Part shown: piece by piece, positions 38,480 to 46,523 of the stretch
Position numbering within the stretch: the first letter of the stretch is position 1
Layout of the letters: the number at the start of each line of letters is the position of its first letter
From: Hydrogenophilales bacterium
Lineage (GTDB): Bacteria; Pseudomonadota; Gammaproteobacteria; Burkholderiales; Thiobacillaceae
NCBI GenBank assembly: GCA_016703155.1
Contig: JADJCP010000007.1
Coordinates: 1-64,000 of the forward strand
Direction: 5' to 3'
DNA length: 64,000 nucleotides
Position numbers and translations under genes: made by a program
The notes under the pieces: model-generated
Databases searched by the model: none
What the model saw: the letters and a program-made list of their open reading frames with translations, nothing else
Told to the model about the DNA's origin: nothing

Positions 38480-39413
38480 GGCAGCAAGGCCCGCACCGCC
38501 GCGGCCTCGCGGGCCGGCTCGAAGAGCCCGGCACGCTGGGCGCACTGGTCGCGCAACTGCGTGTAGAACGCCGCATCGCTCTCGGTGCGCAGCATTAATG
38601 CCGCCAGGTGCCGGCTGTCGCCGGGCGGAAAGTAGCCGGCGTAATCCTCGCCCAGCATGCCCCGGTTGCCGGGGATGTCCGAGGCGAGCACCGGCGTGCC
38701 GGCCATGACCGCCTCGCAAATGACATTGGCGCCGCCTTCCATCCAGGACGAGATCACCAGCAGATGGCTGCGGGCGATGATCCGGCGCGTCGCGCCATGC
38801 GCCAGCGGGCCAAGCCAGCGCCAGTTCGGCAGGTTGGCTTCGAGGTGTCGGGCTTGCTCCGCCATGCCGGCTTGCAGGACACCGCCGATGTGGCGTACCC
38901 GGATACGTCGAGCCGATGCCAATAGCGCACAGGCATGCGCCGCGCGGAAGGGATCCTTTTCGTCGCGCAAGTGCGCCACGACGCAGACATCGAAATGCCT
39001 GACCGGTCTCGGCTGGTAGTGCATGGCCGGCGCCGACTGGTAGATCGTCACGGCCTTGGCGCATGCCTCCGCGGGCAACTCATCCAGGCCGCGCGCTTGC
39101 AGGACGACGATGCGGCTGGCCAGGCGCAGGGATGCCTGCGCCGAGGCATCGTCGCGGATGTCGCGATACAGGTCGGTGCCGGTCAGCACCAGGATCAAGG
39201 GCCGGTCGGGTGCGCCGCCGCGAAAGCGGCGATCGAAGCATGCACCCGGCGGGCATGCAGGGCGACCAGGGCCTCCGCCGGCCGTCCGTCCCAGGCCAGC
39301 ATCACCTCGACCCGATGTCCGGCGGCGCGCAGAAAACGCGCGTAGCGCGCCGCGGTGTGGGCATTGCCGTTGCGTGCGGCGAACGGGTAAGGGGTGATCA
39401 GGGCGATGCGCAT
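38476..39413 (-). pseudogene. senB: SenB-like glycosyltransferase (TIGR04348-type), frameshifted
   Basis: SenB makes a selenosugar from UDP-sugar and selenophosphate in selenoneine synthesis. The start MRIALITPYPFAARNGNAHT, then HRVEVMLAWDGRPAEALVAL and HARRVHASIAAF, match that family as I know it. The frame breaks near 39219-39226 (one base missing) and continues as RPLILVLTGTDLYRDIRDD, FDVCVVAHLRDEKDPFRAAH, SWMEGGANVICEAVMAGTPV and DYAGYFPPGDSRHLAALMLR to 38476. Repaired length is ~311 residues. No senA (EgtB-like) or selD lies in this window, so the substrate is uncertain; a general GT4 role is the alternative. Confidence 0.75.
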
Positions 39414-39479
39414 GGCGTGATGATAGCGCCCTGACCGGGCTTGTATGCCACGCTTGAAGATTCATGGAACAATGCCGCG

Positions 39480-39998
39480 ATGTCTTCCCCAGTCAGATTT
39501 TCGCCGCGCTGGTGGCTCCGCCTGGTTGCGGAGTTGCTGCTCTTTCTGGTCTTCCTGCTGGCCCTGGAGTGGTTCATGACACGCCATGCGGCGCGCGGGC
39601 CGGCGCCGGCCCTGGCGGCCATGCAAACCGATGGTCGCGGCGTCGATGTGCGCAGCCTGCAAGGCCGGCCGGCGCTCGTCTATTTCTGGGCCACCTGGTG
39701 TCCGGTGTGCACGGCCCAGCAATCGGCCATCGACGGCGTTCTGGCGGATACCCCGGCGATTACGGTGGCCATGCGCTCCGGCGGCGCCGCGGAGATTCAT
39801 GGCTATCTGGCGAAAGACGGCCTGAACTGGCCGGTGATTGATGATGCCGATGGCGCCATATCGATGCGCTGGGGCGTGTCCGGCGTACCGGCGGCATTCA
39901 TTCTCGATGCCGACGGTCGAATACGCTTCGTCACTCGCGGCTATACCACCGGACTTGGCCTGCGTGCCCGCTTATGGCTGGCCGGGCTGGGCGTTTGA
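39480..39998 (+). CDS. Membrane-anchored thioredoxin-like (TlpA/protein disulfide oxidoreductase) protein
   Basis: 172 residues from ATG 39480 (an ATG at 39441 would add 13 poor residues). A single N-terminal membrane anchor (LVAELLLFLVFLLALEWFM) is followed by a periplasmic thioredoxin fold with active site FWATWCPVCTAQQ and the cis-Pro loop RWGVSGVPAAFILDADGRIR. It probably reduces or oxidises exported cysteine proteins. Its position just before soxYZ suggests keeping the SoxY carrier cysteine or other sulfur proteins active, though the genes are separated by a 220-base regulatory gap. Confidence 0.85.
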   Translation: MSSPVRFSPRWWLRLVAELLLFLVFLLALEWFMTRHAARGPAPALAAMQTDGRGVDVRSLQGRPALVYFWATWCPVCTAQQSAIDGVLADTPAITVAMRSGGAAEIHGYLAKDGLNWPVIDDADGAISMRWGVSGVPAAFILDADGRIRFVTRGYTTGLGLRARLWLAGLGV

Positions 39999-40019
39999 AA
40001 GGCCTGCGGACCGGGCGAA

Positions 40020-40167
40020 ATTAGGGATTTCTAATGTCTTTGCCAGTGTCTGCAAGTTTATTTAGGATAGCGATCCTTGGCACGATCTACCGTGGTTGGT
40101 GTGATGTTTGTACCTTGTCACCCATTTCGCGAATGACTAATGTGCATAACAGGTTTTAAGTGACAAG
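40020..40167 (+). promoter_or_regulatory. soxY upstream region with two inverted repeats
   Basis: The 220 bases before soxY hold no gene. ATTAG-GGATTT-CTAAT (40020-40035) is a short palindrome of operator type. CTTGTCAC (40114-40121) and its exact complement GTGACAAG (40160-40167) are 38 bases apart, about 50 bases before the soxY start. The region is AT-richer than its surroundings. ArsR-type SoxR repressors bind such palindromes in other sox clusters; assignment here is inference. Confidence 0.4.
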
Positions 40168-40218
40168 AATCCGTCCATCAAGACGGTGTTTACTACATCT
40201 CACGAAAGGAGAGACTGC

Positions 40219-40689
40219 ATGAACAATACGCGCAGAAACGTACTGAAAGGTGCCGGCGCGGCGGGAGCGGTGACGGTCGCCATGGCGGCAGGCCTGCTGA
40301 AGCCTGGCGCTGTGTTCGCGGCTGACTGGAACAAGGCGGCATTCGACGCCAAGGATCTGAACGCGGCGCTGGCCGGCGTCGGTGGTGGCGGCGCGGCTGC
40401 CAGCGGCGACATCGTCGTCAAGGCCCCGGATATTGCCGAGAACGGTGCTGTGGTGCCGGTCGAAGTCGAGTCGAAGATTGCCGGAACCGAATCCATCGTC
40501 CTGATCGGCGAGAAGAACGGCTTCCCCCTGCTGGCCGACTTCAAACTGTCGAACGGTGCGGTCGGTTTTGTCTCGACCCGGATCAAGCTGGGCGCGACCT
40601 CCAATGTCACCGCCATCGTCAAGGCGGGCGGCAAGGTCTACAAGGCCTCGAAGGAAGTCAAGGTCACCATCGGCGGCTGCGGCGGCTGA
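40219..40689 (+). CDS. soxY: Thiosulfate oxidation carrier protein SoxY
   Basis: Periplasmic carrier that holds sulfur intermediates on a C-terminal cysteine during thiosulfate oxidation. A twin-arginine signal (NNTRRNVLKGAGAAGAV, cut after VFA) directs folded export. The mature Ig-like domain ends in the swinging-arm motif GGCGG with Cys154. 156 residues is normal. The start is set by AAGGAG 7 bases upstream. Next to soxZ; soxXA and soxB are not in this window. Confidence 0.96.
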   Translation: MNNTRRNVLKGAGAAGAVTVAMAAGLLKPGAVFAADWNKAAFDAKDLNAALAGVGGGGAAASGDIVVKAPDIAENGAVVPVEVESKIAGTESIVLIGEKNGFPLLADFKLSNGAVGFVSTRIKLGATSNVTAIVKAGGKVYKASKEVKVTIGGCGG

Positions 40690-40730
40690 TCGGTCCGAAC
40701 CGGCTCAATTGAACTGAAAGGAAGAGACAA

Positions 40731-41045
40731 ATGGCAGAACCTATGAAGATTCGCGCTTCCATGGCGGGCGACACGGCGGACATCAAGTGCTTGATGAACC
40801 ACGTGATGGAAACCGGCCTGCGCAAGGATCCGAAGACCGGCAGCACGGTGCCCGCGCACCACATCACCAATGTGATGGTGACGGTCGGCGGCAAGACCGT
40901 GATGGACGCCCAGTGGGGCGGCGGCATCTCCAAGAACCCCTACCTGGCCATGAAGGTCAAGGGTGCCCACAAGGGCGACAAGGTTGTCGTCAACTGGGTG
41001 GACAACACCGGCGACAAGAACACCGCCGAAACCACCATCGGCTGA
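40731..41045 (+). CDS. soxZ: Thiosulfate oxidation carrier complex protein SoxZ
   Basis: 104-residue partner of SoxY: KIRASMAGDTADIKCLMNHV, METGLRKDPKTGSTVPAHHI, MDAQWGGGISKNPYLAMKVK. It has no signal peptide and is co-exported with SoxY by the Tat route. AAGGAAGAG lies before the ATG, 41 bases after soxY. Confidence 0.97.
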   Translation: MAEPMKIRASMAGDTADIKCLMNHVMETGLRKDPKTGSTVPAHHITNVMVTVGGKTVMDAQWGGGISKNPYLAMKVKGAHKGDKVVVNWVDNTGDKNTAETTIG

Positions 41046-41057
41046 TTCCCAGGCCGC

Positions 41058-41087
41058 AAGGACCGGGCTTGCCGCCCGGTCCTTTTT
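41058..41087 (+). terminator. Rho-independent terminator after soxZ
   Basis: AAGGACCGGGC (41058-41068) pairs with GCCCGGTCCTT (41074-41084), followed by more T residues. It closes the soxYZ transcript before the rhodanese gene, though read-through is possible. Confidence 0.88.
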
Positions 41088-41125
41088 CCTTTCTATGCTG
41101 AAGGTCCGTTCCCAAGGAGAGCGCC

Positions 41126-41818
41126 TTGAGTAAAGATACGCCGTACTTCGATACGGCTTGGCGTAAGCCTTTTTTCTGGCGGGTCACGGCATTCGTGCTT
41201 TCCTTAAGCGCTGGCGCTGCATTAGCCTCGGACCCTCACGCGGTCCAGATCACCCCACGAATACCCAATGTGACGGTGTTGCATCAAGGCAAGCCTGTCG
41301 TCATCGAGCGCAACCAGGACCCGGACAACATGATCGATCCGGATTTCTCCATGACCTCGCGTGCCTGTCCGCCCTACTGCGTCCAGCCCATGACGCTGGC
41401 CCCGGGGGTGGAGACTATCGGCGAGCTCGAACTTTTGACCTATCTGGAACGTGCCGGGCGTGATGGCGGCGTGTTGGTGCTCGATTCCCGCGACCGCGAT
41501 TGGGTGCTGCGCAGTGGCCTCATCCCCGGCGCGATTCACCTCCCCTGGACCGAGCTGCATCCCGGCCAGACCGATGTCGAGAAGATCGCCGAGACCTTGG
41601 TCCTGCGCTTCGGCGCCAGCCGTCTGGGCAGCCTCTGGAATTTCGAAAACGCCAAGACTCTGGTCATGTACTGCAACGGACCATGGTGTGGCCAGTCGCC
41701 CACAAATATCAAGCAACTATTGGCCATGGGTTACCCGGCGCACAAGCTGAAGTGGTATCGTGGCGGCATGCAGGTCTGGAAATCCCTGGGCTTCAATACC
41801 GTCCTGTTAAGCCAATAA
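41126..41818 (+). CDS. Exported rhodanese-domain protein
   Basis: 230 residues. The TTG start is chosen for AAGGAG 6 bases upstream. A membrane/signal segment (VTAFVLSLSAGAALA) leads to a periplasmic protein with a conserved CPPYC motif (MTSRACPPYCVQPM) and a single rhodanese domain (GVLVLDSRDRDWVLRSGLIP), whose catalytic loop is MYCNGPWCGQSPTNI with two cysteines. Rhodaneses move sulfane sulfur; beside soxYZ it probably handles sulfur in the periplasm. It is followed by the DUF302 gene after 22 bases, so they look co-transcribed. Confidence 0.88.
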   Translation: MSKDTPYFDTAWRKPFFWRVTAFVLSLSAGAALASDPHAVQITPRIPNVTVLHQGKPVVIERNQDPDNMIDPDFSMTSRACPPYCVQPMTLAPGVETIGELELLTYLERAGRDGGVLVLDSRDRDWVLRSGLIPGAIHLPWTELHPGQTDVEKIAETLVLRFGASRLGSLWNFENAKTLVMYCNGPWCGQSPTNIKQLLAMGYPAHKLKWYRGGMQVWKSLGFNTVLLSQ

Positions 41819-41840
41819 CCCCGATCAACGAGGAGTCGAA

Positions 41841-42539
41841 ATGAAATACCGTATCGCCGCTTTGGGCGCTGTAGTCGTCCTGTCCGTCAGTTTCAATGCC
41901 AACGCCCAGCAAAAACCCGCGGCCAACCCCTATCTGGCCAATGTACCGGTTTCCGCTGGCCCCATGATCCTGCCGATCTCGCCGGCGGGGCGTGGTACCC
42001 GGCCGTACGAGATGTCGCGCCCTGTCCCGCCGGAAGAAAAAGAGGCGATGATGAAGAAGATCATGCCGATGATGGGCATGGTCAAGAGCATGGACGTGAA
42101 AGATGTCATGAACCTGATGGCCATCAAATACCCGGTCAAGAAGGGACTGACGTTCGATGATGTGAAGCAGTCGATGGAGCTGAGCGCCAACAAGCTCAAC
42201 TTCAAGAAGGTTGGCGAGAGCCCGATGTGGAAGGACATCCAGGCCGTGCTGGGCGACATGGACGCGCCGCGCATGGAGGTCTATCACTACTGCGATATCG
42301 CCGCTGGCCGCGAAATCCTCAAGTACGCGCCGGAAGCCATCGTCTATCTGCCTTGCCGTATCGCCATCATGGAAGATGCGGACAAGAACCTCTGGGTGCT
42401 GACCCTGGACTGGAACACTTCCTGGCTGGACTCCATTTCCGGCAAGATGGGCGCGCCCGATCAGTTGATGAAATACGCCGCAGATATCCGCGACAAGATG
42501 GACGTCATCATGAAGGCCGCCGCTGCCGGCGATCTGTAA
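41841..42539 (+). CDS. Exported DUF302 domain protein
   Basis: 232 residues with a signal peptide (MKYRIAALGAVVVLSVSFNA, cut after NAQ). Next comes a proline-rich linker with PAANPYL, a Met-rich helix (MMKKIMPMMGMVKSMDVKDV) and the DUF302 fold (MEVYHYCDIAAGREILKYAP, YLPCRIAIMEDADKNLWVLT). DUF302 proteins are small alpha/beta proteins often found with sulfur-oxidation genes; the two cysteines here are conserved-looking. The exact role is unknown. GAGGAG precedes the ATG. Confidence 0.85.
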   Translation: MKYRIAALGAVVVLSVSFNANAQQKPAANPYLANVPVSAGPMILPISPAGRGTRPYEMSRPVPPEEKEAMMKKIMPMMGMVKSMDVKDVMNLMAIKYPVKKGLTFDDVKQSMELSANKLNFKKVGESPMWKDIQAVLGDMDAPRMEVYHYCDIAAGREILKYAPEAIVYLPCRIAIMEDADKNLWVLTLDWNTSWLDSISGKMGAPDQLMKYAADIRDKMDVIMKAAAAGDL

Positions 42540-42571
42540 GCGTAAGCGTATCCCCGATTTTGGAGAGGATC

Positions 42572-43546
42572 ATGACACGCAGTGTCTTGCTGGCGTTGGC
42601 GTTGGCGCCCATTGGGGCCAATGCCGGGCTCGAAAGTGCCCTGAACCCGATGATGTTGGCCAACCCATTGGCCAACCCGTTAGCCATGGCCGTGCCTCTG
42701 GGGAGTTCTTTGCTGACGCCGAGCCTTTTTGGCAGCCCATACGGCGGTGGTATCGGCAGTCCGTTCGGGGGCGGTTTTGGTAGCCCTTTGGGCGGATATG
42801 GCAGTCCATTCGGTGGCTTGGGTTCTCCGTTGGGGCTCACAGGGCTGGGTGGGGCGAGTGTTTTGCGCCCCGCACTGCAAGTGGCGCCGAGCTTGCTGTC
42901 GTTCCAGCATCAGGTGCCGCAGATGTTGACCAACCCCTATATGGGTGGGCCATACGGTCAATTGCCGTTCGCCCAGGCAAACCAGCCGGGGGTGTTCGGG
43001 TCGAATCCGTTCGGTGCCGGGGCACAGGCCTATCCATATGGTTTCAGCCCGTATGCCGGGCAAGGTCAAGCTGCCTTTGGCGCCGCTTTCCCCGGTACCT
43101 GGGGAACCGTTGCCAGGCCGGCGCCGGTGCCACAGCCGGCCGCCAATCCCTACCTGCCACAGTTCGGCGGACAGGCTCAGGCAACGGCGCCACAGGCGCC
43201 AAATGCCCAGCAAGTAGCCAATGCCCAGGCACTTGCTTCGAATCTTTCCGACTTGCTGAGGTCGCTGGCGGTAGCGCCGCCATTGGCTAGTAGTGGGCCA
43301 GCCCAGACCGGCGTCCCGTTCACCAGCCCTTGGGGAGCCGATGCGGCGCCGGCGCCTGGACCCGCCCCAGCAGCGCCAGACGCGTCAGGCGCCAACCCTT
43401 GGGGAACTGCGCCTGCCCTCCAGGCGGACATCGGTCAGGTTGGAACAGCGCCGGCTGTAGTGGCGAATCCGCCGAGCGGCGACGCCGCATTGACGCCATT
43501 CGACCCCGCCTACTGGCTGCTGCCTACCCCCGAAGCAGCCAAATAA
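42572..43546 (+). CDS. Gly/Pro/Ala-rich exported low-complexity protein
   Basis: 324 residues after GGAGAGG. A signal peptide (MTRSVLLALALAPIGANA) is followed by Leu/Pro-rich sequence and about five tandem GSP[YFL]GG units at residues 54-88 (YGGGIGSPFGGGFGSPLG). Further on are many Pro, Ala, Gln and aromatic residues, a PAANPYL motif shared with the DUF302 protein, and an end reading FDPAYWLLPTPEAAK. No domain is recognised. The composition resembles structural envelope or sulfur-globule proteins, but nothing here proves that. Last gene of the sox-linked group; convergent with dsrS. Confidence 0.7.
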   Translation: MTRSVLLALALAPIGANAGLESALNPMMLANPLANPLAMAVPLGSSLLTPSLFGSPYGGGIGSPFGGGFGSPLGGYGSPFGGLGSPLGLTGLGGASVLRPALQVAPSLLSFQHQVPQMLTNPYMGGPYGQLPFAQANQPGVFGSNPFGAGAQAYPYGFSPYAGQGQAAFGAAFPGTWGTVARPAPVPQPAANPYLPQFGGQAQATAPQAPNAQQVANAQALASNLSDLLRSLAVAPPLASSGPAQTGVPFTSPWGADAAPAPGPAPAAPDASGANPWGTAPALQADIGQVGTAPAVVANPPSGDAALTPFDPAYWLLPTPEAAK

Positions 43547-43564
43547 TCCGGCAAGGCGTGTGCC

Positions 43565-44608
43565 TCAGGGTGCCTGCGTGGCCAGTAAGCCGCGCAGGTG
43601 CGTCTGGACTGGCGCTACGATTGGCCCGATCTTGCGACGCATCAGCGAACCGATCGCCGTGCTGCGCGCAAATACTGAAAGAATCATGGACTCGTCGACC
43701 AGCGCCAAGGCATGAAGGGCTTCTATCGACGGCGCCAGATCGGGGCGTTCGACCAGGATTCGCGCGGTATCTTCCGCGCCCGACATCCTGAAAAAAGCGC
43801 CGATGGCATTCAAGGTGCGGCTGACGACTTCCTGGGTTTCCGGCCGTGCGAGTATGTCCAGTGCGGCTTCGATGAAGGCCTGACCTGCCGCGGAATACGC
43901 TAGATTGAGTTTCTCGGCAAGCGCGTTATCGGCGCAGCAGAACACACTCAAGCCCAGGGTGTCGTCAGCCTGTTCCGTCACGGGGAGCCGCTGCCACTCC
44001 AGGAAGGCGACATAATGCGTGTTGCAGTGCTTGCCCCGGTTCCATATCGACGCCAGCCCCTCCTGTGTCAGGCAGCCGCTATGCAGCAGCACGGTGATCG
44101 TATCCATGATGGCCAAGTGATCGTCCTGCAAAAAGGGCAGGTGCTCGACCAGAAAATCGGCCAGGATCGGGCCCATCCTGCCCTGAGCCACGGCCTCGCG
44201 GCGTAGCATCAGCCGGGCATTCTCGATGGTCGGCATGGCCCACCAGGCCGCTTCCGCCAGATCGTCGTCGAGCGCCGGCGAATACACCACGGCGACCACG
44301 GCCTCGGGCTCGCCGGTGAGCAGCAGGCGCGCCAGGCTGTCGCTTGCCATCTGACCATGGCGGGTCCAGCGGCTGAGATACACGGGATAGCCGCCGGGTG
44401 AGCCCAGAGCGTGCCCGGAGAGTACTTCGCGAACCAGTCGCAGGTACTTGTCGGAACGGCAATTCGGGTTGAGCGGCATGACCGCCTCACCTTTGTCCGT
44501 GAGCGCACGTGGTTCCATGCGCGATTCGTCGAGGCGGATCGCGCGCAGATTTTGGGAGAGCAGGACATTCAGGCGGAGTTGGTCCTCGCCGCTGAGTTCA
44601 TCACTCAT
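43565..44608 (-). CDS. dsrS: DsrS-like sulfur metabolism protein
   Basis: 347 residues, soluble, helix-rich. The opening SGEDQLRLNVLLSQNLRAIR and segments VREVLSGHALGSPGGYPVYL, SRWTRHGQM, LAEAAWWAMPTIENARLMLR match DsrS as I remember it from dsr clusters of sulfur oxidisers (Allochromatium and Thiobacillus). The function is unresolved, possibly regulatory. The start at 44608 fits family length. It is separated from any dsrABEFH genes here, but its presence suggests that a reverse Dsr pathway exists elsewhere in the genome. Confidence 0.8.
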   Translation of the reverse strand: MSDELSGEDQLRLNVLLSQNLRAIRLDESRMEPRALTDKGEAVMPLNPNCRSDKYLRLVREVLSGHALGSPGGYPVYLSRWTRHGQMASDSLARLLLTGEPEAVVAVVYSPALDDDLAEAAWWAMPTIENARLMLRREAVAQGRMGPILADFLVEHLPFLQDDHLAIMDTITVLLHSGCLTQEGLASIWNRGKHCNTHYVAFLEWQRLPVTEQADDTLGLSVFCCADNALAEKLNLAYSAAGQAFIEAALDILARPETQEVVSRTLNAIGAFFRMSGAEDTARILVERPDLAPSIEALHALALVDESMILSVFARSTAIGSLMRRKIGPIVAPVQTHLRGLLATQAP

Positions 44609-44621
44609 GTGGGTTGATCGT

Positions 44622-45908
44622 TCACGGCGCCAGTTTGGCGAATACCCTGGTGGCGGCGGCAATCGTTGCGTCGATGTCGGCCTGCGTGTGCGCCGCCGAG
44701 ACGAAGCCGGCCTCGAAGGCCGAGGGCGCCAGATAGACGCCTTCGAGCAGCATCATGTGGAAAAAGCGGTTGAACATGTCCTTGTCGCAGGCCATGACTT
44801 CGGCGTAGGAACGCGGCGCCCGGGCACTGAAATAGATGCCGAACATGCCGCCCACCGCCGCTGCCGAAAAGACGATGCCGGCATTCTTGGCAGCGGCGAC
44901 CAGGCCGTCGGTCAGGGCGCGCGTCTTCGCTGCCAGGGCCTCATAGAAGCCGGGGGCCATGATTTTTTTCAGGGTCGTCAGGCCGGCGGCTACCGCCACC
45001 GGGTTGCCGGAGAGCGTGCCGGCCTGGTAGACCGGACCGAGCGGCGCCAGCTTGTCCATGATCTCGGACCGGCCACCGAAGACGCCCACCGGCATGCCGC
45101 CGCCGATGACCTTGCCGAGCGTGGTCAGATCCGGTTGTATGCCGTAGAGGCCCTGGGCACAGCGCGGGCCGACGCGGAAGCCGGTCATCACCTCGTCGAA
45201 GATCAGCACCGCGCCGTGTTCGGTGCAGTTGTCGCGCAGGCATTGCAGGAAGCCGGGCGCCGGCTTGATCAGGTTCATGTTGCCGGCCACCGGCTCGACG
45301 ATGATGCAGGCGATTTCTTTGCCGCGCTCGGCGAACACCTGGTTCACCTGGTCGCAGTCGTTGTAGTCCAGGACCAGGGTGTGTTTCGAGGTATCGGCGG
45401 GGACGCCGGCTGAACTCGGCGAGCCGAAGGTGAGCAGGCCGGAGCCAGCCTTTACCAGCAGGCTGTCGGCGTGACCATGGTAACAGCCCTCGAACTTGAT
45501 CATCAGGTCGCGTCCGGTGTAGCCGCGCGCCAGACGGATGGCGCTCATGGTCGCCTCGGTACCGGAGCTGACCAGGCGCAATTTTTCCATGCCGGGGAGC
45601 AGGTGGGACAGCAGATCGGCGATCTCCAGTTCGCGCTCGGTGGGCGCGCCGAAAGTCAGGCCCAGTTCGGCGGTATCCTGCACCACCTTGACCACATCCG
45701 GGTCGGCGTGGCCAAGGATCAGCGGTCCCCAGGAGCCGACGTAATCGAGGTAGACCTTGCCGTCGGCATCCCAGACCTGGCTGCCCTTGCCGCGCGTGAA
45801 GAAGCGCGGTGTGCCGCCCACCGAGCGGAAGGCGCGTACCGGCGAGTTGACCCCGCCGGGAATGACTTTCTGGGAGAGTTCGAAGAGTTCGTCGTTGCGG
45901 GAGGTCAT
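44622..45908 (-). CDS. hemL: Glutamate-1-semialdehyde 2,1-aminomutase
   Basis: PLP enzyme of the C5 pathway to 5-aminolevulinate and haem. 428 residues; MTSRNDELFELSQKVIPGGV, NSPVRAFRSVGGTPRFF, SSGTEATMSAIRLARGYTGR, the PLP lysine in LTTLGKVIGGGMPVGVFGG, and YQAGTLSGNPVAVAAGL. Its ATG overlaps the thiE stop, so haem and thiamine genes are co-transcribed, a frequent betaproteobacterial order (thiD-thiE-hemL). Confidence 0.97.
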   Translation of the reverse strand: MTSRNDELFELSQKVIPGGVNSPVRAFRSVGGTPRFFTRGKGSQVWDADGKVYLDYVGSWGPLILGHADPDVVKVVQDTAELGLTFGAPTERELEIADLLSHLLPGMEKLRLVSSGTEATMSAIRLARGYTGRDLMIKFEGCYHGHADSLLVKAGSGLLTFGSPSSAGVPADTSKHTLVLDYNDCDQVNQVFAERGKEIACIIVEPVAGNMNLIKPAPGFLQCLRDNCTEHGAVLIFDEVMTGFRVGPRCAQGLYGIQPDLTTLGKVIGGGMPVGVFGGRSEIMDKLAPLGPVYQAGTLSGNPVAVAAGLTTLKKIMAPGFYEALAAKTRALTDGLVAAAKNAGIVFSAAAVGGMFGIYFSARAPRSYAEVMACDKDMFNRFFHMMLLEGVYLAPSAFEAGFVSAAHTQADIDATIAAATRVFAKLAP

Positions 45909-46523
45909 GGCTCTCGGAGTCCTTGCTGGTAATGGCTTTGAATTTGTCGGGCGGCCTGTTCAGGCGAGGCCGTATCGTACACCGCGCTGATCACGGCGAG
46001 CAGGTCGGCTCCTGCGATGACCAGCGGCGCGCAATTCTCGGGGGGTAATGCCGCCGATGGCGACCACCGGCTGGCTGAGGCCGGTACGCTGCCGGTCGAG
46101 TAGATCGAGACCGGCGCGTTTCGCCCGCGGTTTGGTCGGCGACGGAAAGAAACTGCCGAAGGCGAGATAGTCGGCACCGAGGCGGCTGGCGTCTTGGGCG
46201 AGCGCGGCATCCTGGTAGCAAGAGACGCCAAGCAGTCGGTTCGGTCCGAGGCGGCGACGCGTTGCGGCGATATCGCCGTCGTCGGCGCCGATGTGGACAC
46301 CATCGGCGGACACCGCCAAGGCCAGCTCGACATCGTCATTTACGATCAACAGGGCGCCTAGTCGGGCGGTCAGTTGCCGCAGCGCGCCGGCCTGTTCCTG
46401 TCGATGGCAGGCGGAAGTCGCCTTGTGCCGGTACTGGACCATGCGGCAGCCGCCACGCAGGATGGCCTCGGTGACAGCGATCAGGCGCGGGGTGTCGCTC
46501 CAGTCGGGAGTGACCGCGTACAA
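45905..46523 (-). pseudogene. thiE: Thiamine phosphate synthase, frameshifted
   Basis: Joins HMP-PP and thiazole phosphate into thiamine phosphate. Reads YAVTPDWSDTPRLIAVTEAI, RGGCRMVQYRHKATS, LLIVNDDVELALAVSADGVH, GADYLAFGSFFPSPTKP, then breaks at a run of six C on this strand (46040-46045) where five are expected. The true end is GGITPENCAPLVIAGADLLA followed by VISAVYD and the stop at 45905. The start is also uneasy: only TTG 46523 gives the family N-terminus, it has no ribosome site and lies 43 bases inside thiD. The sequence before it (LPRG) is family-like, so a further indel near 46530 may hide an ATG. Confidence 0.85.

Noticed and set aside
40079..40105. Sigma-54-like promoter (TTGGCACG) before soxY
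   Set aside because: The -24 half fits but no TGC/TTGCA half lies at the required spacing.
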